A stretch of 45,582 nucleotides of DNA from Streptomyces sp. NBC_01304 (GCF_035975855.1 NZ_CP109058.1:1-45582), one strand, 5' to 3'. Positions 17,129 to 25,805 are shown, counted from the first letter of the stretch. Program-made: numbers and translations. The notes: generated by a model from the sequence alone, not told the origin.

Positions 17129-17745
17129 CCACCGCCGAGAACACCGAGATCCGTCCCGTGGAGCTCGACGGGATCACCGGACTTGAGGACGACGCCGCCG
17201 GCACCCGGCACTACCACGCGTCGATGGCCCGCTGGCAGGACGCCAATCCGGACGCGGACGATGCCGCCTACCGCGAGGAGGCCCTCCGCCTGATCGGCCT
17301 GAACGACGTGCTCAGGCGGTACAACACCCTGCGGTACCGGCTCGTCGAGGAGGAGGTTGCCCGCGCACTCCGTGACGAGGCCCTGCAGCTCGTCGAGACC
17401 CTGTGGCAGCTCCTCGGCGACCGCAACGCCACCGGCAGCTGGCTGCACACCCACCAGGCGTACATGCGGGCCCTCGACGACGTACGGATCACCGTCGACA
17501 TGTGGCGCGAGCGCGCAGTCGAAGCGGCGAAGGTGGTGTTCATCGCGGACGGCACCCCCTACCGGGAGGAGGCGCATCGCCGCATCCTCGACGCCGGCCA
17601 CCCGGACATCCAGCCGCGGACCGGCGACCCGGCCACCGAGACCGAGCAGCTGCTCGCCAACCACGAGCAGGCCGCCGAGCACCGCGACCGCCTACTCGCC
17701 AAGACCCTCGACCGGGCGGCCCCGCCCGTCCCGACTACCCTCTGA
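17125..17745 (+). CDS. hypothetical helical protein, 206 aa
   Basis: GTG start at 17125 in a GTGA overlap. Mostly helical and charged (LRYRLVEEEVARALRDEALQLVETLWQLLGDR; TVDMWRERAVEAAKVVFIADG). No family recognised. It is the last of the ten overlapping genes; the next gene follows after 21 nt with its own ribosome-binding site. Confidence 0.65.
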   Translation: MTTAENTEIRPVELDGITGLEDDAAGTRHYHASMARWQDANPDADDAAYREEALRLIGLNDVLRRYNTLRYRLVEEEVARALRDEALQLVETLWQLLGDRNATGSWLHTHQAYMRALDDVRITVDMWRERAVEAAKVVFIADGTPYREEAHRRILDAGHPDIQPRTGDPATETEQLLANHEQAAEHRDRLLAKTLDRAAPPVPTTL

Positions 17746-17766
17746 ATCCCGGACAGGGAGGATCAC

Positions 17767-18096
17767 GTGAGCTTGACCGGCGCCGACCAGCAGACCTACA
17801 ACGACATGCGAAGTGCACTGGATCTACTCGCCGGAGAGCAGATCCAGCAGCTCAGCGACGCGTTCCTGCAGCACGTGCTGACGACCGCACCCTCCGGCCT
17901 GCGGGGCGATGCCATGGAGTGGGGCTGGGATGACACCGAGGTTCGCCAGCAACTCGCCCGGCACGTCTCCCAGATACTCCTCGGCCGACGTTGGCCGAAG
18001 CCCGGAGAGGGCATCGAGCTGGAGTCCTTCATCGGTGGCCTCATGACCGCACACCAAGACTGGTGCACCAGGCGGTCCCCCACCACCGATTCCTGA
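17767..18096 (+). CDS. hypothetical protein, 109 aa
   Basis: GTG start at 17767 with a clear AGGGAGG at 17755-17761. A helical N-terminus is followed by WGWDDTEVRQQLARHVSQILLGRRWPKPGEG. No known motif. It closes the + strand operon before the terminator at 18188. Confidence 0.65.
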   Translation: MSLTGADQQTYNDMRSALDLLAGEQIQQLSDAFLQHVLTTAPSGLRGDAMEWGWDDTEVRQQLARHVSQILLGRRWPKPGEGIELESFIGGLMTAHQDWCTRRSPTTDS

Positions 18097-18187
18097 CCGC
18101 CAAAGCACGAAGCGCCCACCCGAGCTGCTGCTCCGGGGAGGGGGTCGGGCCCTTCAGCCGGCCTCGGCCAGCTGGCAGCCGCCGAAT

Positions 18188-18232
18188 GCGAAGCGCCCGC
18201 GCCCGGAGACGTCCCGGGGGCGGGCGCTTCGC
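18188..18232 (+). terminator. operon terminator
   Basis: A perfect 13-bp stem GCGAAGCGCCCGC / GCGGGCGCTTCGC around a GC-rich loop with further internal pairing, about 90 nt after the 18096 stop. Confidence 0.8.
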
Positions 18233-18344
18233 TGTATCCCGGCTTGTCAATGGGCGAGTACCGCCACCACCCCCGTGGAGCCCCGCCAGTGTGTCCAGGC
18301 ATGGCAGCATCGTCTCGCCAGCAACACACGCCCAGCCGAGAGAG

Positions 18345-18995
18345 ATGCCCGCCGTGCTAATCGCCAACATCAGCCCACGCAGCATGGGCAAGACCACGGA
18401 CACGGGCATGATGGCCCACGCCCTTCACGAAATCGGATACACGGTGAGGGCCTGGGACGCTGACGAGTCCGAGCACCTCAGTCAGTGGAACGAGGCCGCC
18501 GGCGGATTTCCCTTCCCTGTGGAGAAGAACGCCACCGCGACGTTCGCCACCGACGTCGAGCCGCTCAGGGACGGCATCGACCTCGTCGACGTCGGCCACA
18601 CAGAGAACCACCCGCACCTGGCCGACAGCGTGTTGAAGATCGCAGACCTGGCGATCGTGCACATGGAGCCGTCGATGGCGGACTGGCAGCGCGTGACCAT
18701 GCCGCGTACGTCCACGCCGGTGGCCGACATGGTGGCCCGCTCGGCGTACGTCCGCCCGGACCGTAAAGCCCCGCCTGTGTGGGTTCTCCTGAACCGCGTA
18801 CGGACCGGAGTCCGTTCTGCCAAGGACATCCGCGACATGCTCCGGGACGCCGAGTGGAACGTGTTCACGGTCATGATCCCGGTACTTGACGACCTCAAGC
18901 AGGCGACTGCGTTCAGCGTGGAACGCGCCGCCTCTGGCCCGTTCGGTGAACTGGTCACGGAGATGGAGACGAAGGGACTCATCAAGCGTGGCTAA
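18345..18995 (+). CDS. parA: ParA-like partition ATPase with divergent P-loop
   Basis: 216 aa from the ATG at 18345. The start IANISPRSMGKTTDTGMMAHALHEIGYTVRAWDADES matches the ParA/MinD P-loop and the following switch (AWDADES). The usual KGGxGKT signature is PRSMGKT here, so the signature lysine is missing. VDVGHTENHP (about 85-94) replaces the usual DTPP Walker B region. ParA proteins move plasmid copies over the nucleoid with a ParB bound at a centromere. It overlaps its partner by 8 nt. A related CobQ/CbiA-type ATPase with another task is possible. Confidence 0.75.
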   Translation: MPAVLIANISPRSMGKTTDTGMMAHALHEIGYTVRAWDADESEHLSQWNEAAGGFPFPVEKNATATFATDVEPLRDGIDLVDVGHTENHPHLADSVLKIADLAIVHMEPSMADWQRVTMPRTSTPVADMVARSAYVRPDRKAPPVWVLLNRVRTGVRSAKDIRDMLRDAEWNVFTVMIPVLDDLKQATAFSVERAASGPFGELVTEMETKGLIKRG

Positions 18996-19953
18996 GCGCA
19001 AGGATCTGCGAGCAGGTGCGGCAGCCACCGCCGCCGCGACGAACCCCACCGAGTCGCCCTCCACGCCAGGGGGGACCACTGTGGTCGTGGCCGAGCCGGA
19101 GAACCCGCGACTGCGCGATCAGCCGTTCACGCTCGCCCACTGGGCCGTCTCCCTGCCCGAGCGGGACGTGAGCGCGGAAGAGGCTCACGGCCCTCTCAAC
19201 GCAGAAGAACAGCGTCAGCTGGACGAATGCCACCGGGCCATCGACAACGCCCGCACCGGGCAGTGGATGCTGGGGATGTCGCTGGAAATTGTGCGGCGCC
19301 GACGCCTGCACCGGGGCGATGGCACCCGTACGTGGGTGCAGTACCTGGCGGCCGAGCATGACGGCATGACCGAGCGTGAGGCCCGGCGGCTGCAGGAAGA
19401 GTGGCGGTTGGCCAAGACGGTTCAGGACGCGCTGGGCAAGCCGGCCCCGGCCTCTCACGTCCGGGCGATGCTCGACTACGCCAGCAGCACCTCCGACCAA
19501 CAGGCCGCAGCCGATTACGTGGCCCTGAAGAACGCTTTCGACTCCGGAAAGCTGCGCCTGGCGGCGCACCAGATCACCGCCCGTGCCAGCAAGGCCATAG
19601 AGCTGGCAGCAGAGGCTGACCCCCAGGAGCGCAGCCGCGCCGTTGTCACCCACTGGCAGGCCCTTCAGGCACCTAGGCCGACTATCCCTGCACCCGCGAA
19701 GGCCCCGGGGAGCCCCCAGGCCGATGCGCCGCGCAAGGAGGTAACCGACCCGCTCGTGGGGGCCGTTAAGGCCGCAGAGCAGGCGCTGAAGCGGCTGGAC
19801 GATGTTCTCTTGGACGAGGGCGCCGCACTGCGGCGATCCGCCGTTGACGCCGAGCACCTACAAAAGCGCCTACGGAAGGTGGGCCGCATCCTAACGAAGG
19901 TCACTGTCCCCGCGGACGACGTAATCGACGCGGAGATCGTCGAAGAGATGTAG
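18988..19953 (+). CDS. ParB-like DNA-binding partner of ParA
   Basis: 321 aa from the GTG at 18988, inside the end of parA. The central segment NARTGQWMLGMSLEIVRRRRLHRGDGTRTWVQYL...MTEREARRLQEEWRLA (about 90-145) matches a helix-turn-helix type often seen in plasmid partition and KorB-like proteins. The N-terminus is a disordered Ala/Pro/Thr tail and the C-terminus ends DDVIDAEIVEEM. The overlapping layout with parA is typical for a partition operon. It lacks a visible ParB nuclease-fold (CTP-binding GERR) box, so it is not a canonical chromosomal ParB. Confidence 0.7.
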   Translation: MAKRKDLRAGAAATAAATNPTESPSTPGGTTVVVAEPENPRLRDQPFTLAHWAVSLPERDVSAEEAHGPLNAEEQRQLDECHRAIDNARTGQWMLGMSLEIVRRRRLHRGDGTRTWVQYLAAEHDGMTEREARRLQEEWRLAKTVQDALGKPAPASHVRAMLDYASSTSDQQAAADYVALKNAFDSGKLRLAAHQITARASKAIELAAEADPQERSRAVVTHWQALQAPRPTIPAPAKAPGSPQADAPRKEVTDPLVGAVKAAEQALKRLDDVLLDEGAALRRSAVDAEHLQKRLRKVGRILTKVTVPADDVIDAEIVEEM

Positions 19954-19957
19954 AGGA

Positions 19958-20011
19958 GCTTGTGGTTGAGGGGAACCCGGCAAAATTGCCGGGTTCCCCT
20001 CAACCACAAGC
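19958..20011. terminator. 54-bp near-perfect palindrome between convergent genes
   Basis: Two 26-bp arms with no mismatch (left arm begins GCTTGTGGTTGAGG, right arm ends CCTCAACCACAAGC) around AA. It lies 5 nt after the parB-like stop and 50 nt from the end of the convergent STAND gene, so it most likely ends both transcripts. The length and perfection are exceptional and could also mark a protein site such as a centromere or resolution site. Confidence 0.75.
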
Positions 20012-20060
20012 CCAGGGGCATCGTCCCGCGCGCTGGACAGCCCTATCCCCCAGGACTTCA

Positions 20061-22778
20061 TCAGGCCGTGCGCAGGTACTCGCGGCGGGCGACGACCAGG
20101 CCCCGCCACCGCTCCCGAGTTGTCTGCGCGCCGTCGAGCCATTGCGGGGGCGTGTGCCCGTCAGGGAGCGCCCAGCCGGCCATGAAACAGGTGATGTCGA
20201 CGTAATACGCGAAGTCCCCGCCCTGAGTCAGGTCGCGCAGCCGGACGATCGTGGCGCCGAGCGCGTCCTGGTCATCGAGGACGGCCTGATGGAAGGCGGC
20301 AGCGAGTTCGAGGGTGGGAGCTGTAGAGGTGAGGCCCGCGATGTCGATCTCGGTGCGCAGGGTACGGACATGGTCGTCGACGATGGGATGTCCGGCGTTC
20401 CGGATAAGGGCGGCGATGGCCGCGTTGATGCTGGTGGCGCGCAGCGTGAGGCCGGTCAGGAGGTGCGCGGCGAGGTCGAGTTCGTCGTCGGCCTGCTGGG
20501 GGTCGACGAAGGCTGTGGCCAGGGCCCGCAGGGCCTGATTGTGTGCGGCCTCGCCGGATTTCGCATGCTGCTCGGCTTCCAGCCGCCCGGCCAGATAGGC
20601 ATCGGCGGCGCGGGCCGGCTCTCCCTGTAGCCACCACAGATCCCCGAGCACGCGCTGGTGACGTCCTTCCCAGCCCAACTGCTGCGCGGCGGCGTATGCG
20701 GCGGGGAAGTCACCGGCAAGGCGGGCGGCCTGGGCGAGGCCGCGCCGGGCGGCGGGGGCCAGGCGGCCGCCCCCGTCGGCGACCTGCTGGTAGCCGCGGA
20801 GCGAGTTGCCACTCTCGCCGATATCGCGCTGCGCCTTGGCCTGGTAGTAGATGGCCATCTCGCGCAGGCCGGCGGGCAGATGGCCCGTCTCGATGACCTG
20901 CTGCAGGCGGGCCACGGTGCGGGCACGGTGCTCGTGCTGACGGCGAGCGAGCGTACTGAGCAGCTCCACCAGGGCCCCGGCCGCACTGGTGAGATCTTCG
21001 TCTGTGGCGTTCGGATCGCGGGTGGGCGGCAGGAGCGGCTCCCACACCGAGTCCGACACGTAGTCCCAGGCCGCCTCCTCGAGCCAGCCGAGGGCGAGAC
21101 CGAACTCAGCGGCGACAGCGAGGCCCTGGCGCAGGCAGCCGACCAGTAGCAGCCGGTCCCGCCCAGAGCGTCGGCCGTACTGGGCGCCGAGTGCGGCGAG
21201 GACGCGTTCGGCGGCGCGGCGCCAGTCGCCGGGTGTCCACCGGTCGTCGGTGTGGTCGTCCGCACTGCGCAGCGTGGAGCTGATCAGTGCGTGCACGTGG
21301 TAGGGCCAGATCCCGTACGGGTGCTCGCGGACGAAGGGACGCTCGATCAGCCGCGCGGCCGGCGCCTCACGCTCCAGGCCCGCGGCCCGGGTGGCGAGCT
21401 CCAGGTCGAAGGCGTCCAGGAGGCTCACCGCGCGCAGGATGTCCCGCTCGTCGGGGGTGAGGTCCTGCAGGGTGCGGGAGATCAACGCACCGAAGTCATG
21501 GTCGAAATCGGGCGGGACGGGGGTGCGTCCGCTGCGCCGGATCTCCAGGAGCCTCATCACGGAGAGATCCAAGTACAGGGGCAGGCCGTGCGAGCGGGTC
21601 GTGATGACCGACCGGATGCTTGGGCTGATCAGCGGCTGGCCGTTGTGGGTGAGGCGTCGGGCGAGGTAGTCGTCGCAGTCCCGTTGGCTGAAGTCGCCGA
21701 TCAGCATCTGCCGTGACGGGCCGGGCCCGGCCTCGGGGGCGGTGCGGGCGTGCGGCACCCCGCTGAGCACCAGGCCGGGCCAGGCCGCCGGACCGGTGAA
21801 GTCCAGCTGCCCTAGGAGGGATTGGTCCGCCCACTGCAGCCTGTTGCGCCCCGAGACGATGAAGAACGCACCCGGCATCAGCCACATGATCCGCTGAACC
21901 AGCCGCTCTAGGTCCCGGTGGGTGCGGTCCCCGACGTCCTCCCAGGTGTCGAACAAAATGACCGGCACAATGCGCTGCTTGCCAGGCAGGCGGCTGAGCT
22001 CCCAGGCCAACAGGTGCGGATAGAACGACAGCGCCTCGACATCCGGCTCCGCCTCCAGCAGGTCGGCCAGCCGCGCGCAGCCGGCCAGGGCCCGCACCGT
22101 CTGCCGCCGCTCGCGCAGGGCCTGCACCAACGCCCCGGTGACCTGCCCGATCGCCGAGCCCACCGTGCCGGGCAGCAGCAGCGCCTGGGCGACGTCGGCC
22201 ATCGCGGATTGCATCTGCTGAGGCAGCGTCTGCCCGAACCGCCGGCCCAGCCCGCCCCGGCTCAGGTACTCCTCCAACGGCTCCCCGGGATGCTGGACTT
22301 CCCAGTAGCGGCGCAGCGCCACGTCGAACGCGGGCAGCGGGCGGCCGAGCTCGGCGAGCGCGAGCCGGATCGTCAAGATGATCTGCTCGAAGTCCGTGCC
22401 CGCCGAGCGGGACAGGTCGATCCGCACGGGCAGGATCCGCACCTGGGGCCAGCTCGGCGCCCCCCACTGGGCAGGCCGCTGCTCGGAGTGCGCGAGCGAC
22501 GCCTCCAGCTTCCGGGACAGGCTGGTCTTGCCGATCCCGCCGATCCCGTAGAACACCGCCACGTTGTCCCGCGGCGCCTCGAAATCCTCGACGCTGAAGC
22601 CTGGCAGGGAGATGCGCTGCAGGTGCTCGCCGAGCGCGCCAGTGACCATCGCCCACTGCGCCTGCCGGTTGGTGAAGACCTCCTGCGCCACCATCGACGG
22701 GTCGTTCGAGCTGAACAGTGCCCTCAGATCCCGCCCCGCCACCAGGCCCCCCGACTGATCAAGTTGTGGTGCGCCCAT
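20061..22778 (-). CDS. STAND-type (NACHT/NB-ARC-like) ATPase with C-terminal helical repeats
   Basis: 905 aa with a GGGAGA ribosome-binding site. Walker A GIGGIGKT (78-85) and Walker B VILFDTWED (273-281) are clear; VSGRNRLQW follows like a sensor motif, and about 400-520 fits a winged-helix segment (DLTPDERDILRAVSLLDAFDLELA). The second half is Ala/Leu-rich TPR-like helices. STAND proteins are switch ATPases whose repeats sense a ligand, in bacteria often phage components, and trigger an effector. No catalytic effector domain is visible in the short N-terminus, so the effector may be separate, or the protein may be a regulator. It stands alone between the parAB terminator and a divergent small gene. 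Confidence 0.8.
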   Translation of the reverse strand: MGAPQLDQSGGLVAGRDLRALFSSNDPSMVAQEVFTNRQAQWAMVTGALGEHLQRISLPGFSVEDFEAPRDNVAVFYGIGGIGKTSLSRKLEASLAHSEQRPAQWGAPSWPQVRILPVRIDLSRSAGTDFEQIILTIRLALAELGRPLPAFDVALRRYWEVQHPGEPLEEYLSRGGLGRRFGQTLPQQMQSAMADVAQALLLPGTVGSAIGQVTGALVQALRERRQTVRALAGCARLADLLEAEPDVEALSFYPHLLAWELSRLPGKQRIVPVILFDTWEDVGDRTHRDLERLVQRIMWLMPGAFFIVSGRNRLQWADQSLLGQLDFTGPAAWPGLVLSGVPHARTAPEAGPGPSRQMLIGDFSQRDCDDYLARRLTHNGQPLISPSIRSVITTRSHGLPLYLDLSVMRLLEIRRSGRTPVPPDFDHDFGALISRTLQDLTPDERDILRAVSLLDAFDLELATRAAGLEREAPAARLIERPFVREHPYGIWPYHVHALISSTLRSADDHTDDRWTPGDWRRAAERVLAALGAQYGRRSGRDRLLLVGCLRQGLAVAAEFGLALGWLEEAAWDYVSDSVWEPLLPPTRDPNATDEDLTSAAGALVELLSTLARRQHEHRARTVARLQQVIETGHLPAGLREMAIYYQAKAQRDIGESGNSLRGYQQVADGGGRLAPAARRGLAQAARLAGDFPAAYAAAQQLGWEGRHQRVLGDLWWLQGEPARAADAYLAGRLEAEQHAKSGEAAHNQALRALATAFVDPQQADDELDLAAHLLTGLTLRATSINAAIAALIRNAGHPIVDDHVRTLRTEIDIAGLTSTAPTLELAAAFHQAVLDDQDALGATIVRLRDLTQGGDFAYYVDITCFMAGWALPDGHTPPQWLDGAQTTRERWRGLVVARREYLRTA

Positions 22779-22917
22779 GCTCTCCCATCCGTCCGCCGCG
22801 AGCTACCGGCCTGGGTCTTCTGGGACGACAGCGACTTGAACGCACCGCAGCCGTGGCCCGGTTCGGCCCCTTGGGACAATGACCCGATTCGCCCGAACCA
22901 TGAAGAGGATCAGCCCC

Positions 22918-23214
22918 ATGCCCGCAGATGACAGCGGCCGCTTTGCCCGTCCCGACGAACCCGACGATGTCCCCCAGCGGGCCGCCGTCGACCTGGCCAC
23001 CGCCGAGGCCGCCCTGCTCCAGGTCCGCAACTGGACCCAGCAGCAGATCATGGCCGCGCGCCAGGGCGACAGCAGCCGCCTGGCCGAACTCCAGGCGCAG
23101 TACGCCGCGATCGTGGCCGACCACGAGGCGCTGGACGACAGCGACGATGACGACGAAGTCGCTGCCATCGGCGCCCGCTACACGGCACGGGCCAAGGAAC
23201 TCGGCCTGCAGTAG
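22918..23214 (+). CDS. 98-aa acidic helical protein divergent from the STAND gene
   Basis: The ATG at 22918 has GAGGA about 8 nt upstream; earlier in-frame ATGs at 22900 and 22879 are possible. Sequence features are AAVDLATAEAALLQVRNWTQQQIMAARQGDSSRLAELQAQYAAIVADHEALDDSDDDDE: an amphipathic helix pair and an acidic patch. No family recognised. It shares a roughly 140-bp intergenic region with the STAND gene, so the two may be regulated together. Confidence 0.6.
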   Translation: MPADDSGRFARPDEPDDVPQRAAVDLATAEAALLQVRNWTQQQIMAARQGDSSRLAELQAQYAAIVADHEALDDSDDDDEVAAIGARYTARAKELGLQ

Positions 23215-23220
23215 CCCGTA

Positions 23221-23253
23221 CCGGCCCTGGGCGACGTGGCTGCCCGGGGCCGG
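23221..23253. terminator. bidirectional terminator
   Basis: CCGGCCCTGGGC (23221-23232) pairs with GCCCGGGGCCGG (23242-23253), with one mismatch, between the convergent stops at 23214 and 23265. Confidence 0.65.
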
Positions 23254-23264
23254 CGCCGCTCCGG

Positions 23265-25109
23265 TCAGACTGCTGCTCGCACCAGTTCCGGCACGGGTTC
23301 CTGGGCGGGCAGGGGCAGATGCCCAGGGTCGCTTGCAGGGCTGGTGAGCCGGGGTGGCTGGAGTCCGAGCGGCATCAGGGGGCGGGCGAGCGCGGTGATC
23401 TCGGCGAGCTCGTCGCGGTACTGCGGAAGCACCGCATGCAGCCACCCCTGCAGCGTGAGGAACTGCCGCGCCTCCTGCTCCGTGTACGGCCGCAGCCGCT
23501 CGGCGGTGAGCACCGGCAGCGCACGCGGCGCAAGACCAAACTCCCCGCCGGAGACGCGCTGGTTGTGGAACAGGGCGTGCCCATCGCGCCGCATGACGAG
23601 CACGGAGGAGATCGCCGGATCCGCCTCGGCGATCCGGGCACAGTCTGCGACAGCCTTGAAGGACTGGTCGTGACCGGCCCGGGTGGTGAACCGGGCAGGC
23701 AGCCCGTCGCCATGCAGGCGGGCGTAGCGGTGGGCGGCGCCCTGACGGGAGTCGGCCTCCCGCACCCCGAGCAACACCAGCTCGTTTCGGTAGCCAGCCG
23801 CGTGGTTGCGGCGCGCACGCTCCAGGAAGCCGCCCACGTCACCCGGCGCGATCTCGATGACCATGTCCCCGCGCCGCAGGCGCACATACTCCTCGGCCTG
23901 CTCGATCCACGCCCGGTAATCAGCCCGCACGGTGGCCCCGGCGATCCGGGGGTCGCAGTTCAAAAGCTTGATGTAGTCCGGGTGGTGGCCCTTGAAGTTC
24001 TCCCCGCTGATCCGAACGGGCCGCCGGTGCCGCAGCGCCCGCCGGATCATCTTGGTCGCCAAGGTCTTCCCCGACCCGGGCTGCGCCATCACGAACGTGG
24101 CGACCGGCTGCTCCTGCGCTACGACGCGGCTCAGATATTGAGGCACGATCATTTCGTCGAAGATCCACCGGTGCTCGCCCGCGGACAGTCGGTGGTAGTC
24201 GACCCCGGGCGGGGCAGACCTCACCTGCGCGACACGGCGCACCGGCTCGGCCAGTGCTGCAGCCCGCTCCAGGCCACCGGCTACGGCAAGACGCCGCTCC
24301 GGCGCGATCACCGCAGGATGCAACTGCTGCTCGGTGCTCGCCAGTTCCCGGCGGAAGCACGAGGTCTCCGGCGCTGTCCACGGCCGGGCCCGCTCCGCCA
24401 TCAGCGTCCGGTCGGCGCCCACCGGTCGCCGCCAGGAGCCGGCGGCTGGCAGTTCGTTGTCGTACAGCACTGTCATGTCCCGCCGGATCACCATCATCCG
24501 GTCGGCCAGCCGCTCGGCCTCAATGACCGCAAGCGCCGGCACCAGGCCGCGCGTGCACCGGTCGTGGTTGTCGACGGAGACGTACCGGCCGGCCCCGGTC
24601 TCGCGGACCTGCGTCAGGTAGCGGTCCAGGGCGCTCAGCTGTGTCACGGCCTCCGCGGCCGCCAGGACCACCACCTCGACACGGAAGCCGGAATCGCGGA
24701 AGGCACGGGCTGCGGCAGGGGCCGCTGCCGGGTCGGGGGTTTCCAGCACTGCATCAAAACGCCGGGCGCGTACGTGCTCCTCAACTTCGGCCTGCCACCG
24801 CAGGACGTCCGACCGCACCCGCACCCCGGCCGTGCGGTCATCGCTCCGCAGGAGTCCGGCATACCGGGGGTGCGCAGCCTTGTAGACGTCGCGGTCGATC
24901 AACACCGCGCCGCCCCGTTGGTCGAGAACCGCCTTCAACAGGGTGCAGAGCGTGGACTTACCGCTGCCCGGCGGCCCGGCGACCAACACCACCACGGGCT
25001 GCTCCTGGGCGACGGCATTGGTCGTCCACGCCGGGAGGATCACGTTGGCGAGGATGTCCTGGTGCTGGCCATCCGGGAGCGTCACCGGCTCTACGTCATG
25101 TTCCCTCAC
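23265..25109 (-). CDS. tandem zeta-toxin-like kinase
   Basis: 614 aa made of two zeta/PezT-like halves. The first has Walker A GPPGSGKS (45-52) and IDRDVYKAAHP (71-81), matching the catalytic aspartate region of zeta toxins, then LRWQAEVEEHVRARRFDAVLE. The second has AQPGSGKT (342-349) but ISGENFKGHHPDY (367-379), where the usual acidic positions are changed. Zeta toxins phosphorylate UDP-N-acetylglucosamine-type sugars or related small molecules and stop cell-wall synthesis. The gene overlaps an upstream XRE gene by 4 nt, the arrangement of an addiction or defence module. The second half may be regulatory or have another substrate. Confidence 0.85.
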   Translation of the reverse strand: MREHDVEPVTLPDGQHQDILANVILPAWTTNAVAQEQPVVVLVAGPPGSGKSTLCTLLKAVLDQRGGAVLIDRDVYKAAHPRYAGLLRSDDRTAGVRVRSDVLRWQAEVEEHVRARRFDAVLETPDPAAAPAAARAFRDSGFRVEVVVLAAAEAVTQLSALDRYLTQVRETGAGRYVSVDNHDRCTRGLVPALAVIEAERLADRMMVIRRDMTVLYDNELPAAGSWRRPVGADRTLMAERARPWTAPETSCFRRELASTEQQLHPAVIAPERRLAVAGGLERAAALAEPVRRVAQVRSAPPGVDYHRLSAGEHRWIFDEMIVPQYLSRVVAQEQPVATFVMAQPGSGKTLATKMIRRALRHRRPVRISGENFKGHHPDYIKLLNCDPRIAGATVRADYRAWIEQAEEYVRLRRGDMVIEIAPGDVGGFLERARRNHAAGYRNELVLLGVREADSRQGAAHRYARLHGDGLPARFTTRAGHDQSFKAVADCARIAEADPAISSVLVMRRDGHALFHNQRVSGGEFGLAPRALPVLTAERLRPYTEQEARQFLTLQGWLHAVLPQYRDELAEITALARPLMPLGLQPPRLTSPASDPGHLPLPAQEPVPELVRAAV

Positions 25110-25387
25110 CGGGCTGCGCCCTCCGCTCCAGCATCGCGGCCAGCGCGAGGGGCCAGCGTAATGATCAGGTCCGAGTCCAAGGCCCGGGCGAGCCGTACGA
25201 GAACGGGCAGCGTGGGAACGACACCGCCTACTTCGAGACGAGAGAGTTGCGGCTGCGTCATCCTCGCCCGCTCAGCCAGTTGGACCTGCGTCATGCGCAA
25301 CTCGGTGCGGCGGGCATGCACCAGCTCGCCCACCTCCTCGGCGAGATGGACTTCGTCGCGAACTCCGTTGTTTTGACTCTCTGGCAT
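25106..25387 (-). CDS. XRE-family regulator, likely antitoxin of the zeta module
   Basis: 93 aa. The helix-turn-helix is RTELRMTQVQLAERARMTQPQLSRLEVGG (about 27-55), followed by VVPTLPVLVRLARALDSDLIITLAPR, the standard XRE shape. Its stop overlaps the zeta-toxin ATG (ATGA). It probably represses its own promoter through the repeats at 25396-25419. Unlike classical epsilon antitoxins it is a DNA-binding protein, so whether it neutralises the toxin directly cannot be told from sequence. Confidence 0.85.
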   Translation of the reverse strand: MPESQNNGVRDEVHLAEEVGELVHARRTELRMTQVQLAERARMTQPQLSRLEVGGVVPTLPVLVRLARALDSDLIITLAPRAGRDAGAEGAAR

Positions 25388-25419
25388 ACCACTAACGGTA
25401 TATGCATTCTCCGGTATAT
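25384..25419 (-). promoter_or_regulatory. operator/promoter of the XRE-zeta operon
   Basis: CGGTATAT occurs twice (25396-25403 and 25412-25419), and GCATACC (25384-25390) mirrors GGTATATGC. On the - strand TATACC lies about 9 nt before the ATG, with no ribosome-binding site, so a leaderless or near-leaderless start is likely. Confidence 0.5.
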
Positions 25420-25499
25420 CGCAGGAGAATCCGAAGATCCGGCCCCGCTTCGAAGTCCGGGCACTCCGGCGAGCGGTGGAACCCGTCGGCTATGCCGAC

Positions 25500-25536
25500 T
25501 AACGGGTCCTTGGAGCGCAGCGGAGAGGACCCGTTA
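25500..25536. promoter_or_regulatory. hairpin at the edge of the repeat region
   Basis: An 11-bp perfect arm pair TAACGGGTCCT / AGGACCCGTTA around 15 nt. No gene ends here, so it may be a barrier or a protein site rather than a terminator. Confidence 0.5.
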
Positions 25537-25631
25537 TCAGGTTCCCTTATGCCCTTCGCCTTCTTGCCGCCGTCCTCGCTGGTCCACGGCTGGAGCGTCA
25601 GCGGAACGCCTGGAACATCAGGCGAAGCGGT

Positions 25632-25805
25632 CCGTACCCCTTGGACCCGTACCCCTCCCCTTCTTCCGCGCAGCGGGGGTACGGGTCGCGTCGGTTCGCC
25701 TGGTCATCGCGCCCTCTGGGGGTACGGCTGTTTTGCCGTCCGTGATACGGCCGTACCCCCGCACTGATCCGTCCTCGTGAGGCACGAACGAGGCGGGGGT
25801 ACGGG
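25632..25805. repeat. six copies of CCGTACCCC / GGGGTACGG
   Basis: Starts at about 25632, 25647, 25676, 25719, 25751 and 25796, in both orientations. The second, third and last copies extend to CCCGTACCCC. Confidence 0.75.
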
